Origin: Humulus lupulus
Lineage: Eukaryota > Streptophyta > Magnoliopsida > Rosales > Cannabaceae
Length of the DNA stretch: 64,000 nucleotides
Reading direction: 5' to 3'
Assembly: GCF_963169125.1 (NCBI RefSeq)
Contig: NC_084793.1
Span: 40,357,578 to 40,421,577 of the forward strand
Position numbers and translations under genes: made by a program. The notes below the pieces were generated by a model, which worked only from the letters and a program-made list of their open reading frames with translations, was not told the origin of the DNA and did no database searches. Of the stretch, positions 32,491 through 43,920 are shown piece by piece. Position 1 is the first letter of the stretch; every line of letters begins with the position of its first letter.

Positions 32491-34689
32491 TCTTCTAAAA
32501 TGATGTTCTGTAATTAATTTTAAAACTCATATTATATAATTTGTTTTAAACAAAAATTTAGCAGCTACTTTTGACATTAAAAATTGGAAAATCCATAACT
32601 GAGGGCAATGTTAATTGTGATGTGATGTGATGTCATATAAGAATATCTTATTTCTCCAATTAAAGGTCGACTATGTAAACCTTGCATAGACTCTTTTTGA
32701 GTCCTAGTATCCTAAACTGACTTTTTTTTAGGAAACCTATAATGGCTATTCCAAATTCCAAAAGTTACAAAACAAACAATTCCCGGCAACTTGAACACGA
32801 AAGGAAATCAAGTATAAAAGAGAGCAACTCTATTGGTCTTGGAGGATGAGGAAGCAAAAAAAAAAAAAATCCCTCGAAGCCACACAACGTTAAATCTCCA
32901 TCCTTGAAATCTAAACTAAAAACTTCTTATGATTGATGACGTAAATTTTTGTGTTAGTCTCGAATAGTGTGTTAGTCCATTGCTATTTTAAAAAAGTCAA
33001 ATATACTCAAACTATCATGGTTTGAAAGAAACGACGTGGTGTTGTTGGCTCTATCAATTTACAACCCCTGTGACATTTATTATTTATTTAATAAAAAAGT
33101 TGAAGAAAACGTATTATTATGGCTGAAGAACACATAATATTGTCTTTTCAAGCTCAGAAAAGCTTTAAAAGAAAAGAACAACCAAATGATAATAATATGT
33201 ACCTTGACAACAAAACGTACACGCACAGATAGTGGTGAATTAAAAAAATGTTAATTTCTTATTCAAGTAAAGTGATAGGAAGACATGAAAACACAGGGCG
33301 GGTCGATTCTCTCTAGTCTCTCTTCTCTACCAACTGCAATACAAGATATGCGCAACTTATTTCCTGGAGTGAGTGAGACGACCTGAAACTAATATGGGGT
33401 TTTCAGAGGCAATAGGGGGCCTCGCAACCTAGAATCCGGTTACTTTTTTTTTTTTTTTTTGGAATATATCACTTTTTCACCTTTTTTTTTTTTTTTTTTC
33501 AATATTACAAATTTTCTTTTAGTTAATTCCAAAATATTACTCTTTGTTTTTAGAAAAAAACAAGTAACATCTTATTTTATTTAGTATGCTATATATATTA
33601 TGTAATTACAATAGTATTAAAAATAAATTTGACCTTTATATTAATTTGCAAATACAAAATAATATTGCTGTAAACTAGTATTGAAATAAATAAGGAGATG
33701 GTATAGTGATGTACTTTTTTCTTTTAATTGGAGTTTATAATTTAGTACAAATATATATTAAACACTAGGGACAACCAATGCTTAGTTTTATATATAAAAT
33801 TTATTAATTTTTTTTATTAAATTTTTATTTATATATAAAATAATGAGATAAATATATTAAAAAAAAATTAAATCAAAACATTGTTTATAATTTTTAAAAA
33901 ATAAATAATAACTTGATAATTTTTTAAATTAAGTAGAAACTTGCTTATTCTTTATGAAAGATAAATGTCATTCTAATTTTTTATATAAATACACGACACT
34001 TATATATATAATGTATTTATAATATTTGTTACTATTTAATATGAATATATATTATATGTTAGATTAAGTAATAAAAAATAACATGTGTTTTTTAAATATA
34101 AATGATGAATTTTTTAATATAATTATTAAAAATCTAGTTTTGTGTTATATATTATTACAGTAATGTTATTTTATAATATTTAAATTTATATTAATATAAT
34201 TATTAAAAATCTAGTATTGTGTTATATATTATTAAAGTAATGATATTTAATAATATTTAAATTTATATTAATATAATTAATAAATATTTAATTTTAAAAA
34301 ATATATTCTATTAAACATTTGTAATATTCTATTAAAGCTAAAAAAAAACAATTTTAAAACCAAGAAAACCAGCTAAATATACACTTTTTTTATATATATA
34401 TATATATATAGAAGAGATATATCTAATATATACCAAATAACCAAAAAAAAAATATATTAAAAGTAGATGTGAATTCCTCCTAATTAAATTGACTACGTAC
34501 CACTTTTAATATCCATGTAATGATTTATACCTAAATATTTTTAATCAATTTATTTATATCTCTTTTATATGGTTTGTCTACATCATATTTTCTATTTTAC
34601 TAATAAACTAGTTAATGCTTGTCAAGGTGTAAAACTTCATAGTATTTTAAATAAATACAATACTAGTAGAATTATTTTTTTAATATAAG
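32491..34689. other. AT-rich spacer, no gene seen
   Basis: About 2.2 kb without a convincing frame on either strand. It contains T tracts (33444-33460 and 33482-33500), a (TA)n run near 34395-34412 and a 77-bp tandem repeat near 34113-34290. It could hold decayed transposon sequence that I cannot identify. Confidence 0.6.
34113..34290. repeat. 77-bp tandem repeat, about 2.2 copies
   Basis: The phrase 'ttaatataattattaaaaatctag' starts near 34114 and again near 34191, and a decayed third start lies near 34268. The copies differ at a few positions only. Confidence 0.75.
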
Positions 34690-35130
34690 GAATTTACTTA
34701 TTTGGTACTTTATGTTTTAGCAAAGTATCGTTTTGATACCCTATTTTTTCAAAAATCCTCATATGTACTCTATATTTTAAAATCAGACATAATTGGTACC
34801 CTAGACTTAGATTTGATGAATAAAATTTAATCGATAAGACCAAACTGTCATCAATATATATAATAAAATAATTAAATTTGAATGAGAACTCATATAATTG
34901 AGAGTAGTTTGATTAAATTGACAAAGTTTTATTAATTAAATTTGAATTTAAGGTATCAAATATATACGATTCCAAAATATAAAGTACCAAATATGTATGA
35001 TTTTAAATTACAAAGTACTAAATATTTATGATTTTAAATTACAGGGTATCAAATTAATGAGCATTATTGTAAATACAGGATACTAAAATGATAATTTACA
35101 AAATACAAAGTACCAAATGGTTACCTACCC
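34690..35130. mobile_element. MITE-like foldback element
   Basis: The left end reads TTATTTGGTACTTTATGTTTT...TTTTGATACCCTA (34698-34743). The complement of the right end reads CCATTTGGTACTTTGTATTTT...TTTTAGTATCCTGTA (35042-35123). The inverted arms exceed 80 bases with mismatches around an AT-rich centre with no coding capacity. Exact edges and TSD were not determined. Confidence 0.55.
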
Positions 35131-35397
35131 TTTAATATATTATATAAAACAATACTTGATTTTTTATTGCTTTATGCCTTATCAAGGTGGCCGATAAAAC
35201 CTTGTGCCTAAACTCAAGATTTCGTAACAATTTTGTTATCTTTGTAAAATTGTCTAGGCCCAATCCAAAGTACTAATCATTTTTTATGTAATTGTTAGGA
35301 GAATATTTATTTGGAGAAGGATAAACCAACACAAGATAATATTACAATTTAGTGCCAAAATACAATTAGGCATAGTAATATAAAAGGTGATGGAAAA
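35131..35397. other. Spacer before T2
   Basis: AT-rich sequence with no gene seen. Its last five bases, GAAAA (35393-35397), are the probable left TSD of T2; the right flank is GAAAG (57064-57068), one mismatch. Confidence 0.55.
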
Positions 35398-36507
35398 TGT
35401 TGACAGTGAGAACTCGTCAACGATATTAGGTCAAAAAACTCAAACTTTAGTAAGAAAATAACTTAGAAAGAACTTATAATGGACTTCAGGAAAAATGAGT
35501 GCAAAACAACAATGGAGTAAAAACTTTTATATTGCTTAATAGCCTAAGTATACAATGAACTTTTCGACCCCCTTCCTTGGTGAAGTGAGGTTCTATTTAT
35601 AAGTGAGCTTTAATGACTCTTAATACATAGTGGTCCCAAGAGGACAAATAAAAGGCATTCTGACCTACTGCCACTACTTGTCTGGCATGGGCATCTGGTT
35701 CGTACTCTATTGTTTTCCAAGCCTGCACATACTTGACTTGCCATACTCCGTAGTCAGGTTTGTACCTTGTATGTACCTGATCAAAGGTACCTTGGACATA
35801 CTATTGGCCTCCTACATATTAGCTTGGTTACCATTTTTCTAGGCTTGACTATGGCTCCATTAAACTACCTTGATGGATGTCAAGAAATTGTCTTATATAT
35901 TTATGATGTTCTCGACTATGTGTCTTGTAAGAGACGACCTTGGTTGAGTTACATATGGGAGGCGCGCTCCGTTAGTGACACTTACCTTCGAGAGTACGGC
36001 AGGGCTTTGTTAGCAAAGTGTATATCTCTAAAGGGGGCGAGGTTGCATGGCGTGAGATGGAGCCTCGCGAGACGCAAAGTGGGGTCTGGCACGCGTCCTC
36101 GTGATGAAGTGTCGAGGATGCAAGAGGTGAGGACCTCGTAGGGAGAGGCTGCGTGGCATGAGACGAGGCCTCGTGAGATGGGACTCGCGAGATGCAAGGT
36201 GGGGTCTCGCATGGGCTTGCACAATAAAATGTCGAGGCTGCAGGAGGCGATGCAGCACGATGCGAGACGAGGCCTCGCGAGATGGGTCTTGTTAGACGCG
36301 AGGCGGGGTCTTGCCCAGAACCTCGCGACAAAGCGTCAAGGCTACAGGAGGCGAGGACCTCGCGGGGTGAGGCTGCACGGCGCGAGAAGAGGCCTTTCAA
36401 GGGGATATCGCAAGGTTGCTAGAGGCGAGGATCTCAATTTTTAGTCTTGTGAGGTACTGGTGACGAGAAGGCCACCTCAGGTGGATGTCAAACTTTTGGC
36501 ATCCACA
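35398..36507 (-). repeat. T2 3' LTR
   Basis: This 1110-bp LTR matches 49087-49806, 53580-54106 and 56930-57063 in order. The minus strand carries a TATA box TATAAATA at about 35593-35600. From 36020 to 36450 the LTR is an array of decayed GC-rich units (about 45-50 bp) containing 'gaggcctcgcgagatgggtc' and 'gcaaggtggggtctcgc'. The several long open frames over this array on both strands are products of the repeat, not genes. Confidence 0.85.
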
Positions 36508-36520
36508 TTTTCCCCCCAGT
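36508..36520 (-). other. T2 polypurine tract
   Basis: The minus strand reads ACTGGGGGGAAAA directly before the 3' LTR. Position and composition fit the plus-strand primer. Confidence 0.8.
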
Positions 36521-36743
36521 CTATGAGAGGGTCTTCATGCTTTCTGGTATACTCTTTTTGTGCCATCTTTATGACATGCAAGGTATAAGTGCGTTTCGTT
36601 GTTTATGAGATAGGGAAAAGCATACTTCATGAGTGGTGATCCTCATGACTCATTTGAAGTTTAATTAACGCCAATCACTCATTTGCACAGACCCCACAGG
36701 TGATATTGGTGTACAAAACATCAGGCCGCACGAAGGAGCTTGG
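36521..36743. other. T2 interior left of E2
   Basis: Non-coding sequence that continues at 45853 after E2. No motif is recognised. Confidence 0.5.
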
Positions 36744-36748
36744 GGCAC

Positions 36749-38033
36749 TATAATGTCTTGAATTGCCTAGTAAGGCTTAGGGCCTTGATTAGGGGGCTAC
36801 GATTGCAATTTATTGAATTATATGCTTATACGAGTTACATTTGTGTATAATTATATGATTATGTGAGTTATATGATAATATAACTAGATATGCATGTTTA
36901 GGGGTAATAAATATGCATGTGGATCTGATTCTTATTAGAAGGGCAATTTTCGTAATTTGGCCCGATATGGGTATAATTGTATATATGTACATATATGTGA
37001 CATATGTGAGAGACCACATTATTATGTGGGTTAATTTGGGTTACTCAACACGAGACGATCCTAGGGAGCAAGTTAGCGGGAAAGTCACAATGAGACCCAA
37101 TATCCGACTTAGGGCGAGTCAAGGGGTTGTGGGTAACTTATACATTATCAAATTATCGGATGACGGGAATGAATAATTGGTGATATATTTGGAGTTAGTA
37201 AGATTAGGAAGGAATATAGGGGATTTTGACCATTTTGCCTATTGGGACGTTTCTGGTACCCCGAGCCTCGAGATTAGCTTAAGTTACTTAAGCCTTAAGA
37301 AAAAAAAAACAAAACATAACAAACACTCTGTTAGCAGCTCCCAACTGACTCTCTCTCTCTCTCATTCTCTCTCAACTTTTCTAAGTGAATTCCTTGAGAA
37401 TTAAGGAGATCTTTGGGTTGAAAGCCTGGGATTTGGAGGCCTAAACTTGGGGATTTGATTAGCTACAGCTAGGGGGACTGAAATCACAGCTTAGGTAAAC
37501 TTCTAATATCTATTTTTAGTTGAATTCTATTAAGGTTTCTTAGTGTTCTTGAGGTGTTCTTGAGCTTTGTGGCTCAAGGTTATGAATTTGAGTTTTGGGT
37601 GGGTTTTGAGTGTGTTGAGCTGGGGTTTTGTTGTTGGAATTATGTAGAATATGTTCTAGGGGTTTAATTATTGTTCTAGGAATCATTTGGGAAGATTTTG
37701 GTAGGGTCAGGTCGCAGCCCTGTTCTTGGGGCGTCGCGACCCAACCAAACCCAGGGCCAGTGGGGGGCTTCTGCTTTGGAGGCGCGCGTAGGTCGGCCGG
37801 TTGTAACTTTTGATTGATATACACCCTTTTAAACGTTAGTTTGTAATATTTTGGGATCCCATATATGTATGAAACTTTTAAATGAAAGGTAAACAATTCC
37901 TTTGATCAAATTTTTTAACCCTAACCCTTGACGTTAACCTTAGTTACATATTTATAACCAAATGACTTGATAAGTAAGTCTAACATTATTTAAAGTACAT
38001 AGTATAACGATCCTGGATTAAGAGAACGTTACA
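36749..38033 (+). repeat. E2 5' LTR, internally deleted
   Basis: This LTR is 1285 bp against 2556 bp for the 3' LTR. It starts TATAATGTC, where the partner has TGTAACGTC, and ends ACGTTACA. The U3 palindrome CCACATTATTATGTGG is at 37014-37029 and a (CT)n run at 37346-37373. At about 37787 the sequence jumps from the GC-rich block to the LTR end, skipping what is 44385-45602 in the partner. Confidence 0.88.
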
Positions 38034-38035
38034 AC

Positions 38036-38047
38036 TTGGTTTCAGAG
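38036..38047 (+). other. E2 primer binding site (tRNA-iMet)
   Basis: TGGTTTCAGAGT lies two bases after the LTR. It differs from the standard TGGTATCAGAGC at two positions. Confidence 0.82.
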
Positions 38048-38219
38048 TTGCCAAGGTTTAAGGGTTCATGAAGACTGGCCGAGCATGTACACTTGCCACT
38101 AAAGACAAGCTCGACTTAGGGCTTGGTAACTATTTACGTTGTTATGTGTTTAACTACTTAAATAGGATATATATGCCTTATCTGCATGCTTGTTTAGGAA
38201 GCATGAGATAATCTGATAG

Positions 38220-38600
38220 GGCTTGGCCCTTGGCTGTTGCATGAATGATAAAGAATGTGCTTATTAACATTGTTATTGCTTGTGAATGCAAACGAACCGC
38301 TTATTAGCATTATTATATGGACATGTAGGTTGGAACGCGCTCACTAGCATCGTTATTTGCATATAGGCTAGTGAATGCTTAGTAACAATGTTAGCACTGG
38401 CAGGGATTAAAGAACATGCTGATTAGCATTGTCATACATGTATAAATGTTTGAACATGCTTATTTGCATCGTTAATTGCTTATGAATGTAAGAAATGCTT
38501 ATTAGCATTGTTATTTGCTGATGAATATCAGGAAGTGCTTATTAGCACCATGATTGAATATATTATGTGTCGGCATGCTTATTATCATTACATCTGTTTG
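38220..38600 (+). repeat. Degenerate repeats in the E2 leader
   Basis: The phrase 'gcttattagcattgttatttgctg(a/t)tgaat' recurs about seven times at intervals of 50-65 bases between the PBS and gag. Similar words occur in the E1 leader (5400-5450), so the array belongs to the family. Confidence 0.7.
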
Positions 38601-38697
38601 TTTGTCTATTTGATCTTGGACCATCAGACGGCAAGCGATATAATTATTACTTACCTAACGACCGATTTCATCACTACAGAGTGTATTAGATATCATT

Positions 38698-39830
38698 ATG
38701 ATTCCTCAAAGGTAAGAGAGGTTGGCTGGCCAGGAGATACAGGGCAGGGAAGAGAATGACCAGGGCCAGGCCCCACTGCCAGCTCCGGAAAACTGGCAAC
38801 AGGTGCTTGCTGATATGCAAGCCACATTAGAGAGGCAGGAAGATGAGATTCGCCTCTTGAGACAACAACAGGTTCCAGTAGGGAACCCACAACCCGCAGT
38901 ACCGACAATGATACAGCCAGAGGTACCACCGGTAGTACAGCCCCAGGCAGGGGGAGATAGATGGGAACTCTTGTATTAGAGGTTTAGGAAACAACACCCT
39001 CCAATTTTTGAAGGCAACTCTGATCCACTAAAGGCTGAACAGTGGATGACCACGATAACTACCATCCTGGATTTCATGAGGGTGGGTGGTAATTAGAGAG
39101 TGTCATGCATCACTTATATGTTTTGGGAAGATATCTGAATATGGTGGGAGGTGATATCCCAGACACGGTCAGTAAACGCTATGGAATGGGAAGAGTTAAA
39201 AACTTTGTTCAATGAGAAATACTACAACGACGTAGTCAAAGTTGCGAAGGCTGAAGAGTTCAGCAAATTAGTTCAGGGTAACATGAGAGTGACTGATTAC
39301 GCCCTGAAGTTTGACAGATTGACAAATTTTTCCGGGGACCTAGAGCCTACTGATGGGACCAGGAGAGAAAGATTTCTCCACGGGCTACAACCTATGATAG
39401 TCCAGGATGTTCATATTACCACTGTGCCAGGATTAACCACATATGCACAGGCTGTGGAGAGGGCGCTTACAGTTGAGAATGCAAAGAACAAGATCTGGCA
39501 TGAGAATGTGGCCAGAAGGGATTCTAGGAGGCCAAGACCTCCATTTACAGGCTTTGGTAGGGGCGAAGGCCCCAGTGACCAAAAGAGAAAGACTCCAGAG
39601 ATAGTTTCAGCTCCAGGGCCAGATAGGAGGCCACGAGGCATACAGATAGGCCGCCAGGGTGGCGGTGAGACCTTGAAAGCATTCATAGAATGTACTCGGT
39701 GTAGGAGGTGCCATATTGGGGAATGTCGGGCGAAGGCCTCTTTGTTTGCGGCAATGTGGGGCATTTGAATAAGGATTGCCCAAGAGCCAGAAAGGAAGAG
39801 CCCAAGAAGGTGGATTGCCTGACGCCAGCT
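38698..39830 (+). pseudogene. E2 gag
   Basis: The ATG at 38698 starts MIPQR and is aligned with the E1 start MCPRK. The frame carries the helical ENWQQVLADMQATLERQEDE, FRKQHPPIFEGNSDPLKAEQ, a capsid core with IWWEVISQT and EWEELKTLFNEKYY, and TDYALKFDRLTNF. It also has the basic linker and CTRCRRCHIGECRAK. The zinc knuckle follows in another frame (VCGNVGHLNKDCP), and its first Cys codon is lost, so a frameshift near 39740 breaks the RNA-binding end. Stops lie at 38713-38715, 38977, 39094 and 39136. Confidence 0.85.
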
Positions 39831-40456
39831 CAGGTGTTCACCTTGACCTAAGCAGAGGTTGAGGCTAGTCCCTTGTGGTTACAGGTCAGCTTTCTAGCGC
39901 TGGAACCATCTATACTATTTTGGTTGATTCAGGTGCTACACACTCCTTTGTTGCTAGTAGGGTTATAGATGGATTGTGTAGACCATGTGACTTTTATCCT
40001 ATGGGGTTTGGTACATTGCTACCTACTGGGGAGTTAGTGGTTTCTAGGAGATGGGTTAGATCACTACCAGTTACAGTGGATGGCAGGGAGTTGTCAGTTG
40101 ACTTGGTAGATTTGGTAATGACTGATTTTGATATAATTATGGGTATGGACTTGCTAGAAAAGTATGGGGCAATGATAGATTGAAAGAAGAAGATGGTAGC
40201 CTTTGAGCCTGAGGGTGAGGACCCCTTTGTATTCGTTGGCACTGTGCATGGACCCCGTATACCTATGATATATGTACTTAGAGCTAGAGACCTATTGCAG
40301 AAGGGGTGCATATGGTTCTTAGCTAGAGTGGTGGATACTACTCAGGTCGTGCTAGTGGGACCAGGATAGACCCGATTAGTCTGTGAGATTCTGAATATGT
40401 TTCTAGAGGATCTTCCATGGTTACCTCCACACAGGGATATAGATTTTTAGATCGAA
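39831..40456 (+). pseudogene. E2 protease
   Basis: The active-site stretch ILVDSGATHSFVASRVID lies near 39915-39970, followed by the GMDLLEKYGAMID block and a stop at 40181. The region continues with FEPEGEDPFVFVGTVHG, which also occurs in E1 at 3604-3918. The protease would mature the Gag-Pol polyprotein. Its N-terminal start runs on from gag in a different frame. Confidence 0.82.
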
Positions 40457-41840
40457 TTGGCACTAAGGACAGAGCCAATATCTAGGGCACCTTATAGGAT
40501 GGCTCTAGCTGAGCTGAAGGAACTAAAGGTTCAACTACAGGAGTTACTAGACTTGGGCTTTATCAGGCCCAGTTTCTCGCCATGGGGCGCGCTAGTTCTC
40601 TTCATGAAGAAGAAAGATGGTTCTCTGAGGATGTGTATCGATTATAGAGAACTAAACAAGTTGAATATCAAGAACAAGTATATTCTACCAAGGATTGATG
40701 ATCTGTTTGATTAGTTGCAGGGTAGAACAGTATTCTCCAATATAGATCTTTGATCTGGTTATCACCAGTTGAGGATCAGGGAGGAGGATACACCGAAAAC
40801 ATCTTTTCGCACCAGGTATGGGCATTATGAGTTTTTGGTGATGTCATTTGGACTGACTAATGCCCCAACAACATTTATGGATTGGATGAACAAAGTATTC
40901 AAAGATTACTTGGATCAGTGTGTGATCGTTTTTATCGATGATGTACTGATATACTCTCAATCAGATATAGAACACGAGCAACACTTAGTTTGGTACTACA
41001 GAGGTTGAGAGAACATAAGCTGTATGCAAAATTCAAGAAGTGCGAGTTCTAATTGCCACAGGTGACTTTCTTAGGTCACATAGTCAGTAATGATGGAATT
41101 ATGGCGGATCCAGCGAAGATTGAGGTGATCAGAGATTGGCCAAGATCGAAGAGCGCATCAGAGATCAGACGTTTCTATCTTTTTATCGAAGGATCATAAA
41201 AAATGGGTCCAGGCCTTAGGATTGGCAGTTTATTACAAACGCTTTGTGGAGGGGTTTTCCAAGATTGGGTCATCACTGACAGAGTTGACACGCAAGAATC
41301 AGAGGTTCATATTGTCAGACAAGTGTGAAGACAACTTCCAGAAATTGAAGAAGAGTTTGATCACCACTTCGATTCTGATTCTTCCTACAAATTAGGGAAA
41401 GTTTGTGGTTTATTGTGATGCCTCGAGGCAGGGCCTAGGCTGTGTCCTTATGCAAACAGGGAAGGTGATTGCCTATGCATCACGTTAGCTAAATGCGTAT
41501 GAGTAGAGGTACCCCCCACATGATTTTGAACTTGCAGCAATAGTTTTTGCACTGAAGGTGTGGTGACACTACTTACATGGTGAGAAGTGTGAGATATACA
41601 CTGACCACAAGAGTTTAAAATACTCCTTCACCCAGAAGGATCTGAACATGAGGCAAAGACGTTGGTTAGAGATGGTAAATGATTATGATTATTAGATCCT
41701 CTATCACCATGGGAAAGCCAACGTGGTAGCAGATGCCTTAAGCCGGAAGGGTACAGGATGGTTGTATAGAACTAGGCAGATATCCAGAGAGTTGGCTGAC
41801 GATATGACTAGAATAGGAATTGAGTTAGTGGTGGGCTAGT
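40457..41840 (+). pseudogene. E2 reverse transcriptase and RNase H
   Basis: RT motifs appear in order: [43 protein letters not shown] and the catalytic [10 protein letters not shown] (near 40930). Past 41000 the frame shifts. Near 41165-41215 about 50 extra bases interrupt the connection region before YYKRFVEGF-like sequence. RNase H shows [17 protein letters not shown] (41405-41455), YTDHKSLKY and NVVADALSRKG (near 41730). Stops include TAG at 40712, TGA at 40750 and TAG or TGA in RNase H, where Gln or Arg codons are expected. Confidence 0.87.
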
Positions 41841-43000
41841 TAGCCAACATCACTCTCCAGTCTTCTCTTTTGAAGAAGATTAAGGAGAAGAAGTTAGGTG
41901 ACCCACAGTTGGGGAAGATCAAAGGGGGCGTCCTTGCTGGAGTAGCTAAGGACTATACAGTGTCAAGCATGGGCTTGTTGAGATATAAGGACCAGATCTG
42001 CGTTACAATGACACTGGGATCAGACAGGAGATTCTGGATGAATCTCATACTACTCCTTATTCTCTAAATCCGGGCACCACGAAGATGTATCAGGATCTGA
42101 AATTTTTATATTGGTGGCCTGGGATGAAGAGTGACATGACTGAGTACGTGGCAAGGTATCTGACTTGTCAGCAAGTCAAGGCAGAACATCAAAGACCAGC
42201 AAGGCTATTGCAGCCTATGGATATCCGAGAGTGGAAGTAGGAGGACAACGTGATGGATTTTCTGGTAGGATTGCACAGGACAGTGGGCCAGCACGATTCA
42301 GTCTGGGTCATCATGGATTGATATACGAAATCAACTCACTTTCTACTAGTGAGGACGAATTACATGGTTGGCCAGTATGCAGATCTCTATGTGAGAGAGA
42401 TAGTTCGCCTTCATGGGACTCTGAGGTCTATTGTGCTGATAGGGACCCTATCTTTACTTCCAAGTTTTAGGGAAGCTTACAGAAGGCGTTGGGTACACAA
42501 CTGAAGTTCAGTACAACTTATCATCTTCAGACCGATGGTCAATTTGAGAGGACTATCCAGATATTGGAGGACATACTGAGAGCATGTGTATTGGACTTTG
42601 AAGGGTCCTGGAGTAAATATTTACCTCTGATAGAGTTTTCCTATAACAACAGCTACTAGTTGACTATTGGAGGGGCACCTGACGGGATGATGTATGGTAG
42701 GAAGTGAAGATCGCCCATTCACTGGGATGAGATGGGTGAGAGGAAATATTTGGGTCCTGAGGCAGTTCAGAGGATCACTGAGGGTATTGAAAAGATTTGA
42801 GCTCGGATGCTCGCATCTCAGAGTAGACAGAAGAGTTATTCAGACCCAAAGTAGAGGAACATGGAGTTCCAGGTGGGGGACTATGTCTTCCTTAGGGTTT
42901 AACCAGTGAGAAGGGTGAATAGATTTGGGAAGAAGGGCAAGTTGAGCCCTAGGTTTTTGGGACCATTTGAGATCCTGGAGAGTATTGGTTAGGTGGCGTA
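41841..43000 (+). pseudogene. E2 integrase
   Basis: The zinc-binding domain keeps PGTTKMYQDLKFLYWWPGMK and LTCQQVKAEHQRP, though one Cys of the CxxC pair reads Tyr (RYLTC). The core is partly readable: VMDFLVGL for the first Asp region, then [20 protein letters not shown] for the Glu region. The C-terminal domain has FGKKGKLSPRFLGPFEILE. Many stops and frame changes make it non-functional. Confidence 0.82.
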
Positions 43001-43099
43001 TAGGTTGGCCTTACCCCTGCACTGTCTAGTGTGCACAGCGTATTTCATATTTCAATGCTGAGGAAGTATGTATTAGATGAGACTCATGTATTGAGTTAT

Positions 43100-43254
43100 G
43101 AGGATCTAGAACTAGAGCAGATTTGTCCTATAAGGAGCAGCCATTTCAGACTATACCTTTAGTTAAGGTATTATGGAGGAACATCAAGGTCGAGGAAGCG
43201 ACCTTGGAGCTGGAGGCAAATATGCAGATTCAATATCTCGAGTTGTTCAGGTAA
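43100..43254 (+). pseudogene. E2 C-terminal chromodomain remnant
   Basis: LVKVLWRNIKVEEATLELEA and the following QYLELF, with a TAA at 43252-43254, are the usual end of Tekay-type integrases. In this lineage a chromodomain steers integration into heterochromatin. The upstream part, which should hold the aromatic residues of the chromodomain, is frameshifted. Confidence 0.75.
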
Positions 43255-43278
43255 AATTTTGAGGACGTAATTTCTGTA

Positions 43279-43290
43279 AGGAGGGGATAG
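43279..43290 (+). other. E2 polypurine tract
   Basis: AAGGAGGGGATA lies directly before the 3' LTR, as expected for the plus-strand primer. Confidence 0.8.
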
Positions 43291-43291
43291 T

Positions 43292-43885
43292 TGTAACGTC
43301 CCGAATTGCCTTATAAGGCTTAGGGCCTTGATTAGGGGGCCATGATAGAAATTTATGGAATTATAGGCTTATATGAGTTATATTTTTGTATAATTATATG
43401 ATTATGTGAGTTACATGATAATGTAACTAGATATGCATGTTTAGGGGTAATAAATATGCATGTGGGCCTGTTTCTTATTAGAAGGGAAATTTTTGTAATT
43501 TGGCCCGTTATGGGCATAATTGTATACATGTGCATATATGTGATATATGTGAGAGACCACAATATTATGTGGGTTTATTTGGGTTACTCGGCACGAGACG
43601 ATCCTAGGGAGCAAGTTAGCGAGAATGTCACAATGGGATCCAATATCCGACTTGGGGCGAGTCAACGGGTATTGTGGGTAACTGATACATTATCGGATGA
43701 CATGAATGAATAATTGATGATATATTTGGAGTTAGTAAGATTAGGAGGGAATATAAGGAATTTTGACCATTTTTCCCCTCGGGGACGTTTCTGGTACTCC
43801 AGGCCTCGAGATTAGCTTAAGTTACATAAGCCTTAAGAAAAAAAAACAAAACACAACAAACACTTTGTTAGCAGCTCCCAACCGA

Positions 43886-43920
<35 letters not shown>

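Noticed and set aside
35972..36444. Overlapping open frames of 76-142 codons on both strands
   Set aside because: They lie entirely in the GC-rich CTCGCGAGA array of the T2 LTR, and all frames stay open because the repeat lacks stop words. The same happens at 53580-54114.
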